DNA of 64,000 bases from Larsenimonas suaedae (GTDB taxonomy: Bacteria > Pseudomonadota > Gammaproteobacteria > Pseudomonadales > Halomonadaceae). The translations under genes were made by a program, and so were the position numbers. The notes below the pieces were generated by a model, which did not search any database, had not been told where the DNA came from, and was given only the letters and a program-made list of their open reading frames with translations. The stretch's first letter is position 1. The number at the start of each line of letters is the position of its first letter. The DNA is taken from assembly GCF_023712105.1 (NCBI RefSeq), contig NZ_JAMLJI010000004.1, forward strand, positions 186,001-250,000. The letters are read 5' to 3'. Below, piece after piece: positions 42,489 through 51,727 of this stretch.

Positions 42489-43859
42489 GTGATTCAGTTG
42501 AAATACCCGCGGCATCTAAAACGCCTGGTCGAGGCGATTCGCCGGTCGATGGCGGTAATCGAGTTCGATGAACAGGGCACGATCCTTAGGGCCAACGACA
42601 TGTTTCTCTCGACCATGGGGTTTACCCGGGAGGTGCTGGTCGGCAAGCATCACAGCATGCTGTGCCCGCGGGCCTTCGCTGAAAGTGAGGAGTATCACGC
42701 GCTCTGGACCAAACTCAGGGCAGGCGAGTTCGTCAATGGTCGCTGCAAGCGGGTGACCTATTCAGGTGATCCGATCTGGCTGGAGGCGTCCTACAACCCG
42801 ATCCGTGACCGACATGGCCGGGTCACTCGCGTCGTCAAGTTCGCCACCGACATCAGTGCGCAGGTGAAAAAGGATGAGGAGATCGGCCACCTGATGACGG
42901 CGATCAACCGCTCGATGGCCGTCATCGAGTTCACGCCGGAAGGCCGGATTCTCAACGCCAACCAGAATTTTCTCGAAACCGTCGGCTATCGGTTCGAGGA
43001 CATCGAGGGTCAGCATCATCGGATATTCTGCGAACCCCGCTACGCCGCGTCGAGCGAGTACAAGCGGTTCTGGGCCCGCCTCAACGCCGGTGAGTTCATG
43101 TCGGACCAGTTCCGACGCATCGACAGCCGCGGTAACGAACTGTGGCTTGAGGCCACGTACAATCCTGTATTCGACGATGATGGGAACCTTTACAAGGTCA
43201 TCAAGTTCGCCACCGACATCACCTCCCGCGTGCTCAGGGAAACCCAGGGCATCCAGATGGCCTTTGAAGTCTCGGAAAATACCAATACCAACGCCGACCG
43301 GGGCAGCAGCATCATCGAAAATACCATCAATGAGATTCAGCAGATTTCCGTTCAGATCGATCAGACCTCCAGCGTGCTCGATACGCTTAACCAGCGGGTG
43401 ATGGAGGTGAGCGGGATCATCGATACGATTCATTCGATCGCCGAGCAGACCACCCTGCTTTCACTGAACGCCGCGATCGAAGCGGCGCGGGCGGGCGAGC
43501 ATGGCCGGGGGTTCTCGGTGGTTGCCCATGAAGTGCGGCAACTCGCTCAGCGAAGCTCGGAGGCCACCGAAAGCATCACCGCCACGGTAGGCAATCTGCA
43601 GGCGCTGACCCAGAGCGCGAACACCAGCATGGCGTCCTGCCTTGGGCGAGTCGAAACGGGGATGCGGCTGGCCGGCGAGGCGGGCGAGGCCATCATGGAG
43701 ATCAGCAGCGGCACGCATGAGGTGGTGTCGGCCATTCGCCACATGGCCTCGACCGACGCGGAAGAGCTGATCGACGAGCCCTCGACGTCATCGGCATCAA
43801 ACGCCGAGGCGCCCAGCCGCCATGAGTCACCTGCCGGGCAAGCGTTAATGGCGCACTAA
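42489..43859 (+). CDS. Soluble PAS-PAS chemoreceptor, BdlA-like
   Basis: The 456-aa protein has no membrane span. Two tandem PAS domains occupy about residues 10-125 and 130-247, each with the repeated motifs RRSMAVIEF or NRSMAVIEF and KFATDI. The methyl-accepting tip follows near 320-370 ([28 protein letters not shown] is spread over it). The order PAS-PAS-MCP and soluble nature match P. aeruginosa BdlA (417 aa), a biofilm-dispersal receptor; Aer2-like oxygen sensing is the other option. The signalling domain after the tip is short, so the return helix is abbreviated. AAAGGAGG precedes the ATG. No che genes are adjacent. Confidence 0.85.
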   Translation: MIQLKYPRHLKRLVEAIRRSMAVIEFDEQGTILRANDMFLSTMGFTREVLVGKHHSMLCPRAFAESEEYHALWTKLRAGEFVNGRCKRVTYSGDPIWLEASYNPIRDRHGRVTRVVKFATDISAQVKKDEEIGHLMTAINRSMAVIEFTPEGRILNANQNFLETVGYRFEDIEGQHHRIFCEPRYAASSEYKRFWARLNAGEFMSDQFRRIDSRGNELWLEATYNPVFDDDGNLYKVIKFATDITSRVLRETQGIQMAFEVSENTNTNADRGSSIIENTINEIQQISVQIDQTSSVLDTLNQRVMEVSGIIDTIHSIAEQTTLLSLNAAIEAARAGEHGRGFSVVAHEVRQLAQRSSEATESITATVGNLQALTQSANTSMASCLGRVETGMRLAGEAGEAIMEISSGTHEVVSAIRHMASTDAEELIDEPSTSSASNAEAPSRHESPAGQALMAH

Positions 43860-43915
43860 AACATCGCGCCTGTCGGCAACTATTTCCGGGTAACTGTTCC
43901 GCGGCAATCCGAACG

Positions 43916-44278
43916 TCAAAGCAAACGAGTGCCATTGGGCACAGGGCTGTCCGGTACGGCCAGGGCGACGTGGCCGTCTTCGTTGTGAAAGCCTGTCACC
44001 AGGCACTGGGACTTGATGGGGCCGATCTGCTTGTCCGGGAAGTTCAAAACCGCCATCACCTGCCGGCCGATCAGGGTGTCCGGCGTATAGAGGTCGGTAA
44101 TCTGGGCGCTCGACTTCCTGATGCCGATGTCATCCCCAAAATCGACATGCAGGATATAGGCGGGTTTTCGAGCCGCCTCGAACACCTCGGCATGAACGAT
44201 GGTGCCCGCGCGCAGGTCGATCTGCATGAAGTCGTCGATACCAATCTCTGCCACGTCATCACTCCTGGTTGAACTCAT
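43916..44278 (-). CDS. csaA: CsaA-like tRNA-binding domain protein
   Basis: The 120-aa protein carries the OB-fold of the EMAP/CsaA family. Diagnostic segments are IDLRAGTIVHAEVFEAARKP (residues 20-39), LHVDFGDDIG and VMAVLNFPDKQIGPIKSQCL near 74-93. CsaA from Bacillus has been described as a chaperone-like partner of secretion, and it binds tRNA; function in this host is unknown. The ATG is 3 residues before the conserved start and has AGGAG upstream. It is divergent from the cation-efflux gene. Confidence 0.9.
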   Translation of the reverse strand: MSSTRSDDVAEIGIDDFMQIDLRAGTIVHAEVFEAARKPAYILHVDFGDDIGIRKSSAQITDLYTPDTLIGRQVMAVLNFPDKQIGPIKSQCLVTGFHNEDGHVALAVPDSPVPNGTRLL

Positions 44279-44494
44279 GAATAGTCATCATGAGAGTATC
44301 CTGATGCATGGACGCTGTGAACGGCGCGTTTGCATGCGCGGTGCTTGTCGTTCGGGTCCATCGCGACGCGGGTGAGGCGTAGGCGGGTGAGCGAGACGTG
44401 ACGTACCGAGCTCACGTGCTTGAGCGATACAGGCTCGCTGACCGGCGCGGATGCGTTACGCTTTGGGTTCAATCGATACACAACGAGAGGCAGC

Positions 44495-45505
44495 ATGTCG
44501 GATCACCATCACGACGGCCACAGCCACAGCCACGGACACGACCATAGCCACGGGCACGACCACAGCCACGGGCACGGACACGACCATCACGCGCATGGGC
44601 TGGGCGGCCACCACCATCATGGCAGCGGCAAGGTCCTTGTCATCTCGCTGGTCTTCACGCTTGCCTTCGCGGTGGTCGAGGCCATCGGCGGGGTGCTGGC
44701 CGACTCACTGGCGCTTTTATCCGATGCAGGTCACATGGTCACGGATTCGCTGTCGCTTGGCGTGGGGGCCATCGCGTCCTGGATCGCGCAGCGCCCGGCC
44801 TCGCGCAAGCACTCCTATGGATTACAACGCGCCGAGATCATCGGGGCGCTGTTCAATGTCGTGTTCATGTACGTGGTGGTGCTGGCGATCGTGATCAGTG
44901 CCATCGAGCGCCTTTTCTCCCCCCGGGACGTCGGTGGACTGACCGTCATGGGCATCGCGTTCATTGGCCTTTTAATCAACCTTGCGGTCGGGGCGATCCT
45001 GCTGCGCGGTGAACAGAACATGAACGTGCGCGGGGCGCTGCTGCACGTGCTGGGGGATTTGCTCGGCTCGGTCGCGGCCATCGCGGCAGGCGTGGTGATC
45101 TGGCTGACGGGCTGGATGCCGATCGACCCGATTCTCTCGCTTCTGGTCAGCGGCCTGATTGCGGTCTCGGCCACACGCCTTTTTCGGGATGTGCTTCGAG
45201 TCCTCATGGAAGGCGTGCCGCGCGGGATGGACACCCAGGACGTGCACACGGCGCTGGTCGAGGTCGAGGGCGTGCATGGCGTTCACGACCTTCACATCTG
45301 GTCGATCTCCTCAAGCGATATCGCGCTGTCGGCTCATCTGGCGGTAGAGCGTCTGGAGCACTGGCCCACGGTGCTGCCGGCGGTGCGGCAGGTGCTGTCG
45401 ACACGGTTTGGCATTGACCACATCACGCTTCAACCCGAAATTGCATCGGCCAACGACGGCTGTGGTCAAACCGACCACTGCGGCGTACCGGCGCCGAACG
45501 GCTGA
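44495..45505 (+). CDS. Cation diffusion facilitator (zinc/divalent metal efflux)
   Basis: The 336-aa protein has a His-rich N-terminal tail (residues 3-42, repeats of HDHSHGH), six membrane helices and a C-terminal cytoplasmic domain. The metal site motif is SLALLSDAGHMVTD near 75-88 and HVLGDLLGSVAA near 185. This is the CzcD/ZitB group that exports zinc, cobalt or cadmium. The ATG with GAGAGG upstream is chosen; a longer reading would add 25 residues outside the family. The His tail is coded by an imperfect DNA repeat and could bind zinc as a sensor. Confidence 0.93.
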   Translation: MSDHHHDGHSHSHGHDHSHGHDHSHGHGHDHHAHGLGGHHHHGSGKVLVISLVFTLAFAVVEAIGGVLADSLALLSDAGHMVTDSLSLGVGAIASWIAQRPASRKHSYGLQRAEIIGALFNVVFMYVVVLAIVISAIERLFSPRDVGGLTVMGIAFIGLLINLAVGAILLRGEQNMNVRGALLHVLGDLLGSVAAIAAGVVIWLTGWMPIDPILSLLVSGLIAVSATRLFRDVLRVLMEGVPRGMDTQDVHTALVEVEGVHGVHDLHIWSISSSDIALSAHLAVERLEHWPTVLPAVRQVLSTRFGIDHITLQPEIASANDGCGQTDHCGVPAPNG

Positions 45506-45656
45506 GGAAAATGCGTGATCCCCTGTACTTTTTTGTTCGTGTTTTGTGCATTGGCTCAACGTTTCACGGGGTTGCAGGTCTATGGACTGACATTGTGCGG
45601 GGAGGGCCTCGCGCCTGTGTAATAACTCGCACCTGCGTAATCAAGGAGTGCACTGC

Positions 45657-47021
45657 ATGTTACAGGGACACGTTCGTAACGCCTGGCTTGGTCTTGGCGG
45701 CGTAACCGCGCTGATCGTTGGTGGGGCTCAGGCGTTTGCCATGCCCTCGGTATTTCCGACCGGGGTTACCCTGCATGACCCAGAGGCCGCCTACCAGGGC
45801 TATGTGCTGTTTCCGGGGGGCGACCAGAACACGCATCTGATCGACATGGACGGCAACGAGGTACATCGCTGGGCGTATCGCTCCTTTCCGCCGGTGCCGT
45901 TGACGCCTGAACAGGCCGGCGGCGAGCGCGGCCGACTTCTGGTTCAGTCCGGGCGGGTCGACACGCCCAAGGGGCCTTCCGGGCCTGGTAACGGGTTGAC
46001 CAATGCCTCGATCGCGGAGGTGGACTGGTCCGGCGCCAGGCACTGGACATGGGGCACCCAGAACGCTCCGGCCGCGCAGCATCACGACATGAGCCGGCTG
46101 CCCAACGGCAATACGCTGCTTCTGAGCGCGAAGGCGCGCCACCTGCCGGGCTTTGCTGCCCCTGAGGTGGTCGACAATGACATTGTCGAGGTGCGCCCCG
46201 ATGGCTCGGTCGCCTGGCGCTGGAAAGCGTCCGAGCATCTTGATCAGATGGGCTTTTCAAGGGCGGCGCTGTCGCGAATCAAGGCCTCTGACGACCCGGA
46301 CTTTCTGCACCTCAATACCGTGACCCCGCTCGGGCCGAATCAGTGGTTCGACGACGGTGACGCTCGGTTTGCACCGGATAATCTGATGGTCAACGCTCGC
46401 AACGCCAATGTGGCCTTCATCGTCGATCGGAAAACGGGCGACATCGTCTGGCGGCTCGGGCCGGACTTCGAACAAACGCGCGCAAGCACCAGCCGCACGC
46501 TGCCAAGGCCGGTCGATCAATTGATCGGCGCCCACGACGTGCACCTGATTCCAAAAGGCCTGCCCGGTGCGGGGAATCTGTTGATCTTTGACAACCAGGG
46601 CAACGCAGGTTTTCCACCGGCCGATCAGAGCATCTTCTCGTTTTCTCGCGTGCTCGAGGTCAATCCCCGCACCAAGGAGATCGTCTGGCTCTACACGGCC
46701 GATCAATCCGGGCGCGAGGCCTGGAGCTTCTACAGTGCATTTATAAGCAGTGCACAGCGCCTGCCCAACGGCAATACGCTGATCGATGAGGGTCAGGACG
46801 GGCGGCTCTTTCAGGTCACGCCGAAGGGACGGATTGTCTGGGAATACGTCAGCCCCTTCTTCGGCAAGAGCGAGCCGGGCAATACCTACGTCACCAACGG
46901 TGTCTATCGGGCAGAGCTTCTCGACTATGACTGGGCACCGAAAGGGACGCCGCATGCCTCCCACGCGGTCACGCCGCAGTGCACGCCCAAGCAGCAGGTG
47001 CTGGATTGCACCCGGCCTTGA
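45657..47021 (+). CDS. Secreted arylsulfotransferase-family protein
   Basis: The 454-aa precursor has a signal peptide (hydrophobic core near residues 8-26, AQAFA) and a six-bladed propeller typical of the ASST/Arylsulfotran_2 family. It has repeated blade motifs such as RLPNGNTLLL (residues ~143) and RLPNGNTLIDEG near 366, and His-rich segments HHDMSRL and GAHDVHLIP that align with family catalytic His. Classic ASST moves sulfate from aryl sulfates to phenols. Whether this member is active is not certain. AAGGAG lies eight bases before the chosen ATG. The C-terminus has two Cys that could form a disulfide. Confidence 0.8.
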   Translation: MLQGHVRNAWLGLGGVTALIVGGAQAFAMPSVFPTGVTLHDPEAAYQGYVLFPGGDQNTHLIDMDGNEVHRWAYRSFPPVPLTPEQAGGERGRLLVQSGRVDTPKGPSGPGNGLTNASIAEVDWSGARHWTWGTQNAPAAQHHDMSRLPNGNTLLLSAKARHLPGFAAPEVVDNDIVEVRPDGSVAWRWKASEHLDQMGFSRAALSRIKASDDPDFLHLNTVTPLGPNQWFDDGDARFAPDNLMVNARNANVAFIVDRKTGDIVWRLGPDFEQTRASTSRTLPRPVDQLIGAHDVHLIPKGLPGAGNLLIFDNQGNAGFPPADQSIFSFSRVLEVNPRTKEIVWLYTADQSGREAWSFYSAFISSAQRLPNGNTLIDEGQDGRLFQVTPKGRIVWEYVSPFFGKSEPGNTYVTNGVYRAELLDYDWAPKGTPHASHAVTPQCTPKQQVLDCTRP

Positions 47022-47034
47022 GCCGGGTGGTCAT

Positions 47035-47631
47035 TCATTTCTCGGGTCGATAGAACTCGAATGAGCCGGTTTCGGCGGTCTTGGTGAAGAGATCCGCCCA
47101 GTAGGGGGAGACGCGCTTGTCGTGGAAATAGAGCGCGCCCCGGGTGGGGTCGCCCAGCTCGCCGTTGAGCGCCTGGCGCGCAATCTCGCGGGCCTCGATG
47201 TATTCCCCGAGTTCACGGGCCTGATCCGGTCGGCCGTCGCACCACCAGGAAAACTGGCAGCGACCGGTCTCTGAGCCTTGTGTAACCACGCCGCAGATGG
47301 TGTCCGGGAAAGCCTGATCGCTCAGCCGGTTCATTACCACGCTTGCAACGCCTGCCATGTTTTTACGATCGGTGCCCTTGGCTTCCCAGTAGACCGATCG
47401 GGCGAGGCAGCTGACGGGGTCTTCGAGTGGGGCATCGCCCTTGGGGTCGATGGCGGCGGCGCCGGCCTTGGTGAGCGTCACCGGGGCGGATCTGGAATGT
47501 GCGGCGCGCTGCTCGAGGACCTTGGCCTTGTCGAGGGCCTTTTCGGCCAGAGCGGATTGGGCGACGGCCCAGGCGGGCACGGTTTGAATCAACATCACAA
47601 GCGCCATCAGAGCGCTGGCAGCCTTGATCAT
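47035..47631 (-). CDS. SleB-type cell wall hydrolase
   Basis: The 198-aa precursor has a signal peptide (cleavage after AWA near 23) and a C-terminal Hydrolase_2 domain with the catalytic region LARSVYWEAKGTDRKNMAGVASVVMNRL near 77-104 and QFSWWCDG near 126. The Glu in WEAKG is the likely catalytic acid, as in SleB lytic enzymes that act on peptidoglycan. It has four Cys that could form two disulfides. AAGGA at eight bases sets the ATG, one codon inside a TTG alternative. It is convergent with the sulfotransferase-like gene. Confidence 0.88.
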   Translation of the reverse strand: MIKAASALMALVMLIQTVPAWAVAQSALAEKALDKAKVLEQRAAHSRSAPVTLTKAGAAAIDPKGDAPLEDPVSCLARSVYWEAKGTDRKNMAGVASVVMNRLSDQAFPDTICGVVTQGSETGRCQFSWWCDGRPDQARELGEYIEAREIARQALNGELGDPTRGALYFHDKRVSPYWADLFTKTAETGSFEFYRPEK

Positions 47632-47754
47632 CAATGACGTCCTTGAAAAGCGATGCCGCTATAGTACGGGCAATCGGGGTGACTGAAAACGTCGGTCAGC
47701 TGTTCTTCAGTCTGAGCAGTCACACTGTCAGCCATCAATGCGGGCGGAAAAACC

Positions 47755-48426
47755 ATGAAGATATTGCTGGTGGAAGACGATGAGCTCCTGGCCGAAAGCC
47801 TGGCCGAACGGCTGGGTGAGGAAGGCTACAGCGTCGATCTGGCCAGTGACTGTCAAAGCGCCGACGCGCTGGCAGACACCGAGCAGTACGCTGCCGTGCT
47901 GCTCGATCTGGGGCTGCCGGATGGGTCGGGGCTTTCAATGCTCAAACGCTGGCGAGCGGCCGATGGACGGGTGCCGGTGCTGGCGCTTACCGCCCGCGAC
48001 AGCTGGGAAGACAAGGTTAAGGGGCTTCAGGGCGGCGCCGACGATTACGTGACCAAGCCCTTTCACGAGCCGGAACTGCTGGCACGCCTTCAGGCGCTGA
48101 TTCGGCGCGCCAGCGGCCAGGCAAGCGCCAGACTGGTGGTGGCCGACCTCGAGCTCGATGAGGCGCTCAAGCGGCTTCGTGTGGCAGGCGGTGACTGGCA
48201 GACATTGACCGCGACCGAGTACCGGCTGTTGCGCTTTCTGATGCATTACCCCGACCGCGTGCATTCCAAGACGCAGCTGCTCGACCAGCTCTACGCCCTG
48301 GATCAGGACGTCTCGAGCCCCAACATGATCGAGGTCTACGTCGCGCGGCTTAGAGGCCGGGTCGGACGCGCCCGGATCGAGACGCGTCGAGGAGTCGGGT
48401 ATGTCCTTCATTCGAATCTCGCGTAG
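47755..48426 (+). CDS. Two-component response regulator, OmpR/PhoB family
   Basis: The 223-aa protein has a receiver domain (residues 1-115; acidic pocket VEDD at 6-9, phospho-acceptor D51, T79-type Thr and K101 in YVTKPF) and a winged-helix DNA-binding domain (about 130-220, RRGVGYVL). It is most like PhoP/QseB. It overlaps the kinase gene by 26 bases. The next operon, 49.8 kb, is copA-copB, so a copper role is plausible by location, but regulator and copA have no visible shared operator. Confidence 0.94.
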   Translation: MKILLVEDDELLAESLAERLGEEGYSVDLASDCQSADALADTEQYAAVLLDLGLPDGSGLSMLKRWRAADGRVPVLALTARDSWEDKVKGLQGGADDYVTKPFHEPELLARLQALIRRASGQASARLVVADLELDEALKRLRVAGGDWQTLTATEYRLLRFLMHYPDRVHSKTQLLDQLYALDQDVSSPNMIEVYVARLRGRVGRARIETRRGVGYVLHSNLA

Positions 48427-49714
48427 CCTGCGCCTTCGCTTGATGCTCAGTCTGTCGCTGGTGGCGGTGGTCATCATGGGGCTGACCTGGGTACTCCATG
48501 GCATGTTGTTGCAGAGTACGGCCCGTGAGTTTCTGGCCGGGCGCCTCGCTCAGGAAGCCCAGCACCTGTTGGCCGAGGCGGAACGCGGCGCTCGCCCTGT
48601 CGACCGTTCTGGCGGCACGGCCGGGCCTGGGCTTGATGCCTTTCACCATGTTTATCTGGTGCGCCGCGGTGAGCAGGTGGTTGCCTCGACGCCCGCAGCG
48701 CGTACACCGCTTGCGCCCTATCTGGACGGGCCGGCGCGTCAGACCATCGATCTGACGTGGCAGGGGCGCCACCTGCTGGCCTGGCGCGAGCGCGGCGAGG
48801 TCGACGGTCAGCCGGTCACGGTGCTGGTGGCGGAGGACTTCGCTCAGGTCGAGCACGGCCTTGCCCGGCTTCACCGCTGGGTTGGCGTGATCGCGGTGCT
48901 GGTGTCGGTGGTGCTTCTGGGGCTGAGTCTTCTGGCCGTGCAGCGCTCGCTGCGCCCGTTGGATGCGCTCGCCCGTCAGCTGGCGGCGCTGCGACGCGGA
49001 GAGCGGGAGGCCCTGTCGCTCAAGACCGTCTCCGAGCTTGACGGGGTCGTCGGCCAGCTCAACGAGTTCGTCGAGGAGCAGCGCTATCGTCAGGCGCGTT
49101 CCAGAGAGCTTCTGGCCAATCTGTCTCATGGTCTCAAGACGCCGCTGGCGGCCATCATTCAGGCGCTTCAGAGCAGCAAACCGCTGAGCGATACGCGCCG
49201 CAGCCAGATCCTTCACCGCCTGCACGCCATCGATGAGCAGCTCACCAATGAGCTCAAGCGCTCGCGAATCGCGGGTCAGGCCACCGGTCAGCGGCGCCTT
49301 TGTACGGAAGACCTCGAGGCCATGCAGGCGCTGCTTGCAACGCTTTACCCCGCCATTGAGCTTCGCTTCGAGCCGGAAATAAGTGCGCTGACCCACCTGC
49401 CGCTGGAGCGGCAGGACGCCATGGAGCTTCTGGGTATCGTGCTCGACAACGCCGCAAAGTGGGCGCGCACGCGGGTCGTTGTCTCAAGTGACCGCCCCGA
49501 GTGCGTGATCATCGATGATGACGGCCCGGGCGTGCCCGCGTATCAACGAGCGCTGCTCGGCACACGCGGCACACGTCTTGATGAGCAGCGCCCGGGCCAC
49601 GGCCTCGGGCTTTCGATCCTGCGTCAGATGGTCGAGCGCTATCGCGGCGAGGTGCGCTTCGACGCCTCACCGCTTGGGGGGCTTCGAGTCACGCTGCACC
49701 TATTGTTGGAGTGA
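48401..49714 (+). CDS. Two-component sensor histidine kinase
   Basis: The 437-aa membrane kinase has helices at about residues 12-36 and 160-180, bracketing a periplasmic sensor domain of about 120 residues. The phospho-acceptor is H243 in NLSHGLKTPLAA. The ATPase N-box is LDNAAKWA near 353 and the G-boxes are DDGPGVP and GHGLGLS. The short periplasmic domain lacks the Met- or His-rich clusters seen in copper sensors, so the signal is unknown. Translation is coupled to the response regulator by overlap. Confidence 0.93.
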   Translation: MSFIRISRSLRLRLMLSLSLVAVVIMGLTWVLHGMLLQSTAREFLAGRLAQEAQHLLAEAERGARPVDRSGGTAGPGLDAFHHVYLVRRGEQVVASTPAARTPLAPYLDGPARQTIDLTWQGRHLLAWRERGEVDGQPVTVLVAEDFAQVEHGLARLHRWVGVIAVLVSVVLLGLSLLAVQRSLRPLDALARQLAALRRGEREALSLKTVSELDGVVGQLNEFVEEQRYRQARSRELLANLSHGLKTPLAAIIQALQSSKPLSDTRRSQILHRLHAIDEQLTNELKRSRIAGQATGQRRLCTEDLEAMQALLATLYPAIELRFEPEISALTHLPLERQDAMELLGIVLDNAAKWARTRVVVSSDRPECVIIDDDGPGVPAYQRALLGTRGTRLDEQRPGHGLGLSILRQMVERYRGEVRFDASPLGGLRVTLHLLLE

Positions 49715-49810
49715 ATAGTGTTGGAGTAAGCCACTCAGGGTGCTGTCAGCTTGACCGGGTAACATCGTGCTCTATCAGCCAGAATCATCACGACGGTGAG
49801 GGTCATCACG

Positions 49811-51727
49811 ATGGATAAAGCCTTTCAACAGCGCCGGGCACTGCTCAAGGCACTCGCCGCCCTGGGGGCGTTTGGCGCCGTGAGCGCCATGATGCCGGCC
49901 GCCGCGCGAGGTGCGACCGCCTCTGTCGCGCCGGGTCACCTCGGGCGTGTTCAGGGTGGGCGACCACGCGATGTGGTCTTTGACGCCCATATCCGAAAGG
50001 ATACCTTCCGGCTCGGTGACCGCAGCGGCAGCGCCTACAGCGTCAATCACGCCATCCCCTCACCACTGATCGAGCTGTGGGAGGGGCATACAGCGCGGCT
50101 TCGGGTTCATAACCACCTTGACCAGCCCACCTCGCTTCACTGGCACGGCCTGTTGCTGCCGTTTCAGATGGATGGCGTACCGGGTGTGGCGTTCGAGGGC
50201 GTTGCGCCGAACACGACGTTCGAGGCGCATTTTCCGGTACGACAGACCGGCACCTACTGGTACCACAGCCACTCCGGCATGCAGGAACAGAAAGGGCTGA
50301 TCGGGCCCTTGGTGGTGCATCCGGCGGGGCCGGACCCCTACGCCGCCGACCGGGATTTCGTCATCGTCCTGAACGACTGGACCTTCGAAGACCCGCACCG
50401 AATCATGGCCAAGCTCAAGGTGCAAAGCGATTACTACAACCTCGATGAGCGTACGGTCGGTGATTTCTTCGACGACGTGGCGACCAAGGGGTGGTCGACC
50501 ACGCTCGAGGAGCGGCGAATGTGGGGCGAAATGCGCATGACCCCGCGTGATATCGCCGATGTCACCGCCATGACCTACGACTACCTGCTCAACGGACACG
50601 CGCCGGCCTCGCCATGGGAAGGGCTGTTCGCCCCGGGCGAGACCGTGCGGCTTCGATTCATCAACGCCTCCGCCATGACCTATTTCAATATCCGTATTCC
50701 GGGGCTTGCGATGACGGTGATCGAGGCTGACGGCCAGCCGGTGTCGCCGGTCGAGACCGACGAGTTCCAGATCGCGGTGGCGGAAACGTTCGATGTCCTC
50801 ATAACGCCCGACGCGAGGCCCTACACGTTGATGTGCGAAAGCATGGACCGCACCGGTTTCGCGGTCGGCACCCTGACCCCGCGCCTTGGCGCGCGAGCCC
50901 CGGTACCGGCGCTTCGTCCACCGCCCCGGCGCACGATGGCCGATATGAACATGGCTGGCATGGACATGGGCGATATGGACATGGGGGGTATGGACATGAA
51001 CGGCGCGGCCATGTCCGGGCATGACATGGCCGGAAAGAGCATGTCTGGGAAGAGCATGTCCGGGAAAAACGTGCCTTCTGAATCGCACGCGTCGAGCGGC
51101 CACGCCATGGCCGGCCACGGCTCAATGGCGCATGGCGCCCATGACGGTCGTGACAAACACAGCGGAGAAAGCGGTCATGAAGGACACGCGATGGCGGCCG
51201 GGCACGGCAGTGAGTCTCCGGGCGACATTCGGGTGCCGGCCACGATGGACAATCGGCTCGATGAGCCGGGCACCGGGCTCGAGGGGCTTGATCACCGCGT
51301 GCTGCGCTACAGCGAACTGCGTCGCCCGGTGCCGATCAAGGACCAGCGCGTGCCGAGCCGCACCATCGAGCTGCACCTGACCGGCAACATGACGCGCTAC
51401 ATGTGGTCGTTCGATGGCGTGGCCTACAGCGACTCGACTCCGATCGATCTGGTCTATGGCGAGCGGGTGCGTCTGGTGCTGGTCAATAACACCATGATGG
51501 AGCACCCCATTCATCTGCACGGCATGTTCATGGCGCTCGAGAACGATCAGGGCGCGCATCTGCCGCTCAAGCACACCATCAGCGTACGGCCGGCGGCTCG
51601 AGTGTCGCTGTTGATCACGGCCGATGAACCGGGCCGCTGGGCCTTTCACTGTCATCTGCTTTACCACATGGACATGGGCATGTTCCGGGTGGTGCGTGTC
51701 CTTGATAAGGAGAGCGCTCATGCGTGA
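49811..51727 (+). CDS. copA: Periplasmic multicopper oxidase CopA
   Basis: The 638-aa precursor has a Tat signal (QQRRALLKALAALGAFG, R8-R9) and three cupredoxin domains. Copper-site motifs are HWHGL near 110, WYHSHSGMQEQKG near 150, HPIHLHGMF near 564 and HCHLLYHMDMGM near 610. A Met-rich repeat region (MNMAGMDMGDMDMGGMDM, from residue 378) and following His/Met stretch bind Cu(I). The protein oxidises cuprous ions in the periplasm and sequesters copper. The ATG with GAGGG upstream is preferred over a GTG five codons earlier. It overlaps copB by eight bases and follows a two-component pair. Confidence 0.94.
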   Translation: MDKAFQQRRALLKALAALGAFGAVSAMMPAAARGATASVAPGHLGRVQGGRPRDVVFDAHIRKDTFRLGDRSGSAYSVNHAIPSPLIELWEGHTARLRVHNHLDQPTSLHWHGLLLPFQMDGVPGVAFEGVAPNTTFEAHFPVRQTGTYWYHSHSGMQEQKGLIGPLVVHPAGPDPYAADRDFVIVLNDWTFEDPHRIMAKLKVQSDYYNLDERTVGDFFDDVATKGWSTTLEERRMWGEMRMTPRDIADVTAMTYDYLLNGHAPASPWEGLFAPGETVRLRFINASAMTYFNIRIPGLAMTVIEADGQPVSPVETDEFQIAVAETFDVLITPDARPYTLMCESMDRTGFAVGTLTPRLGARAPVPALRPPPRRTMADMNMAGMDMGDMDMGGMDMNGAAMSGHDMAGKSMSGKSMSGKNVPSESHASSGHAMAGHGSMAHGAHDGRDKHSGESGHEGHAMAAGHGSESPGDIRVPATMDNRLDEPGTGLEGLDHRVLRYSELRRPVPIKDQRVPSRTIELHLTGNMTRYMWSFDGVAYSDSTPIDLVYGERVRLVLVNNTMMEHPIHLHGMFMALENDQGAHLPLKHTISVRPAARVSLLITADEPGRWAFHCHLLYHMDMGMFRVVRVLDKESAHA

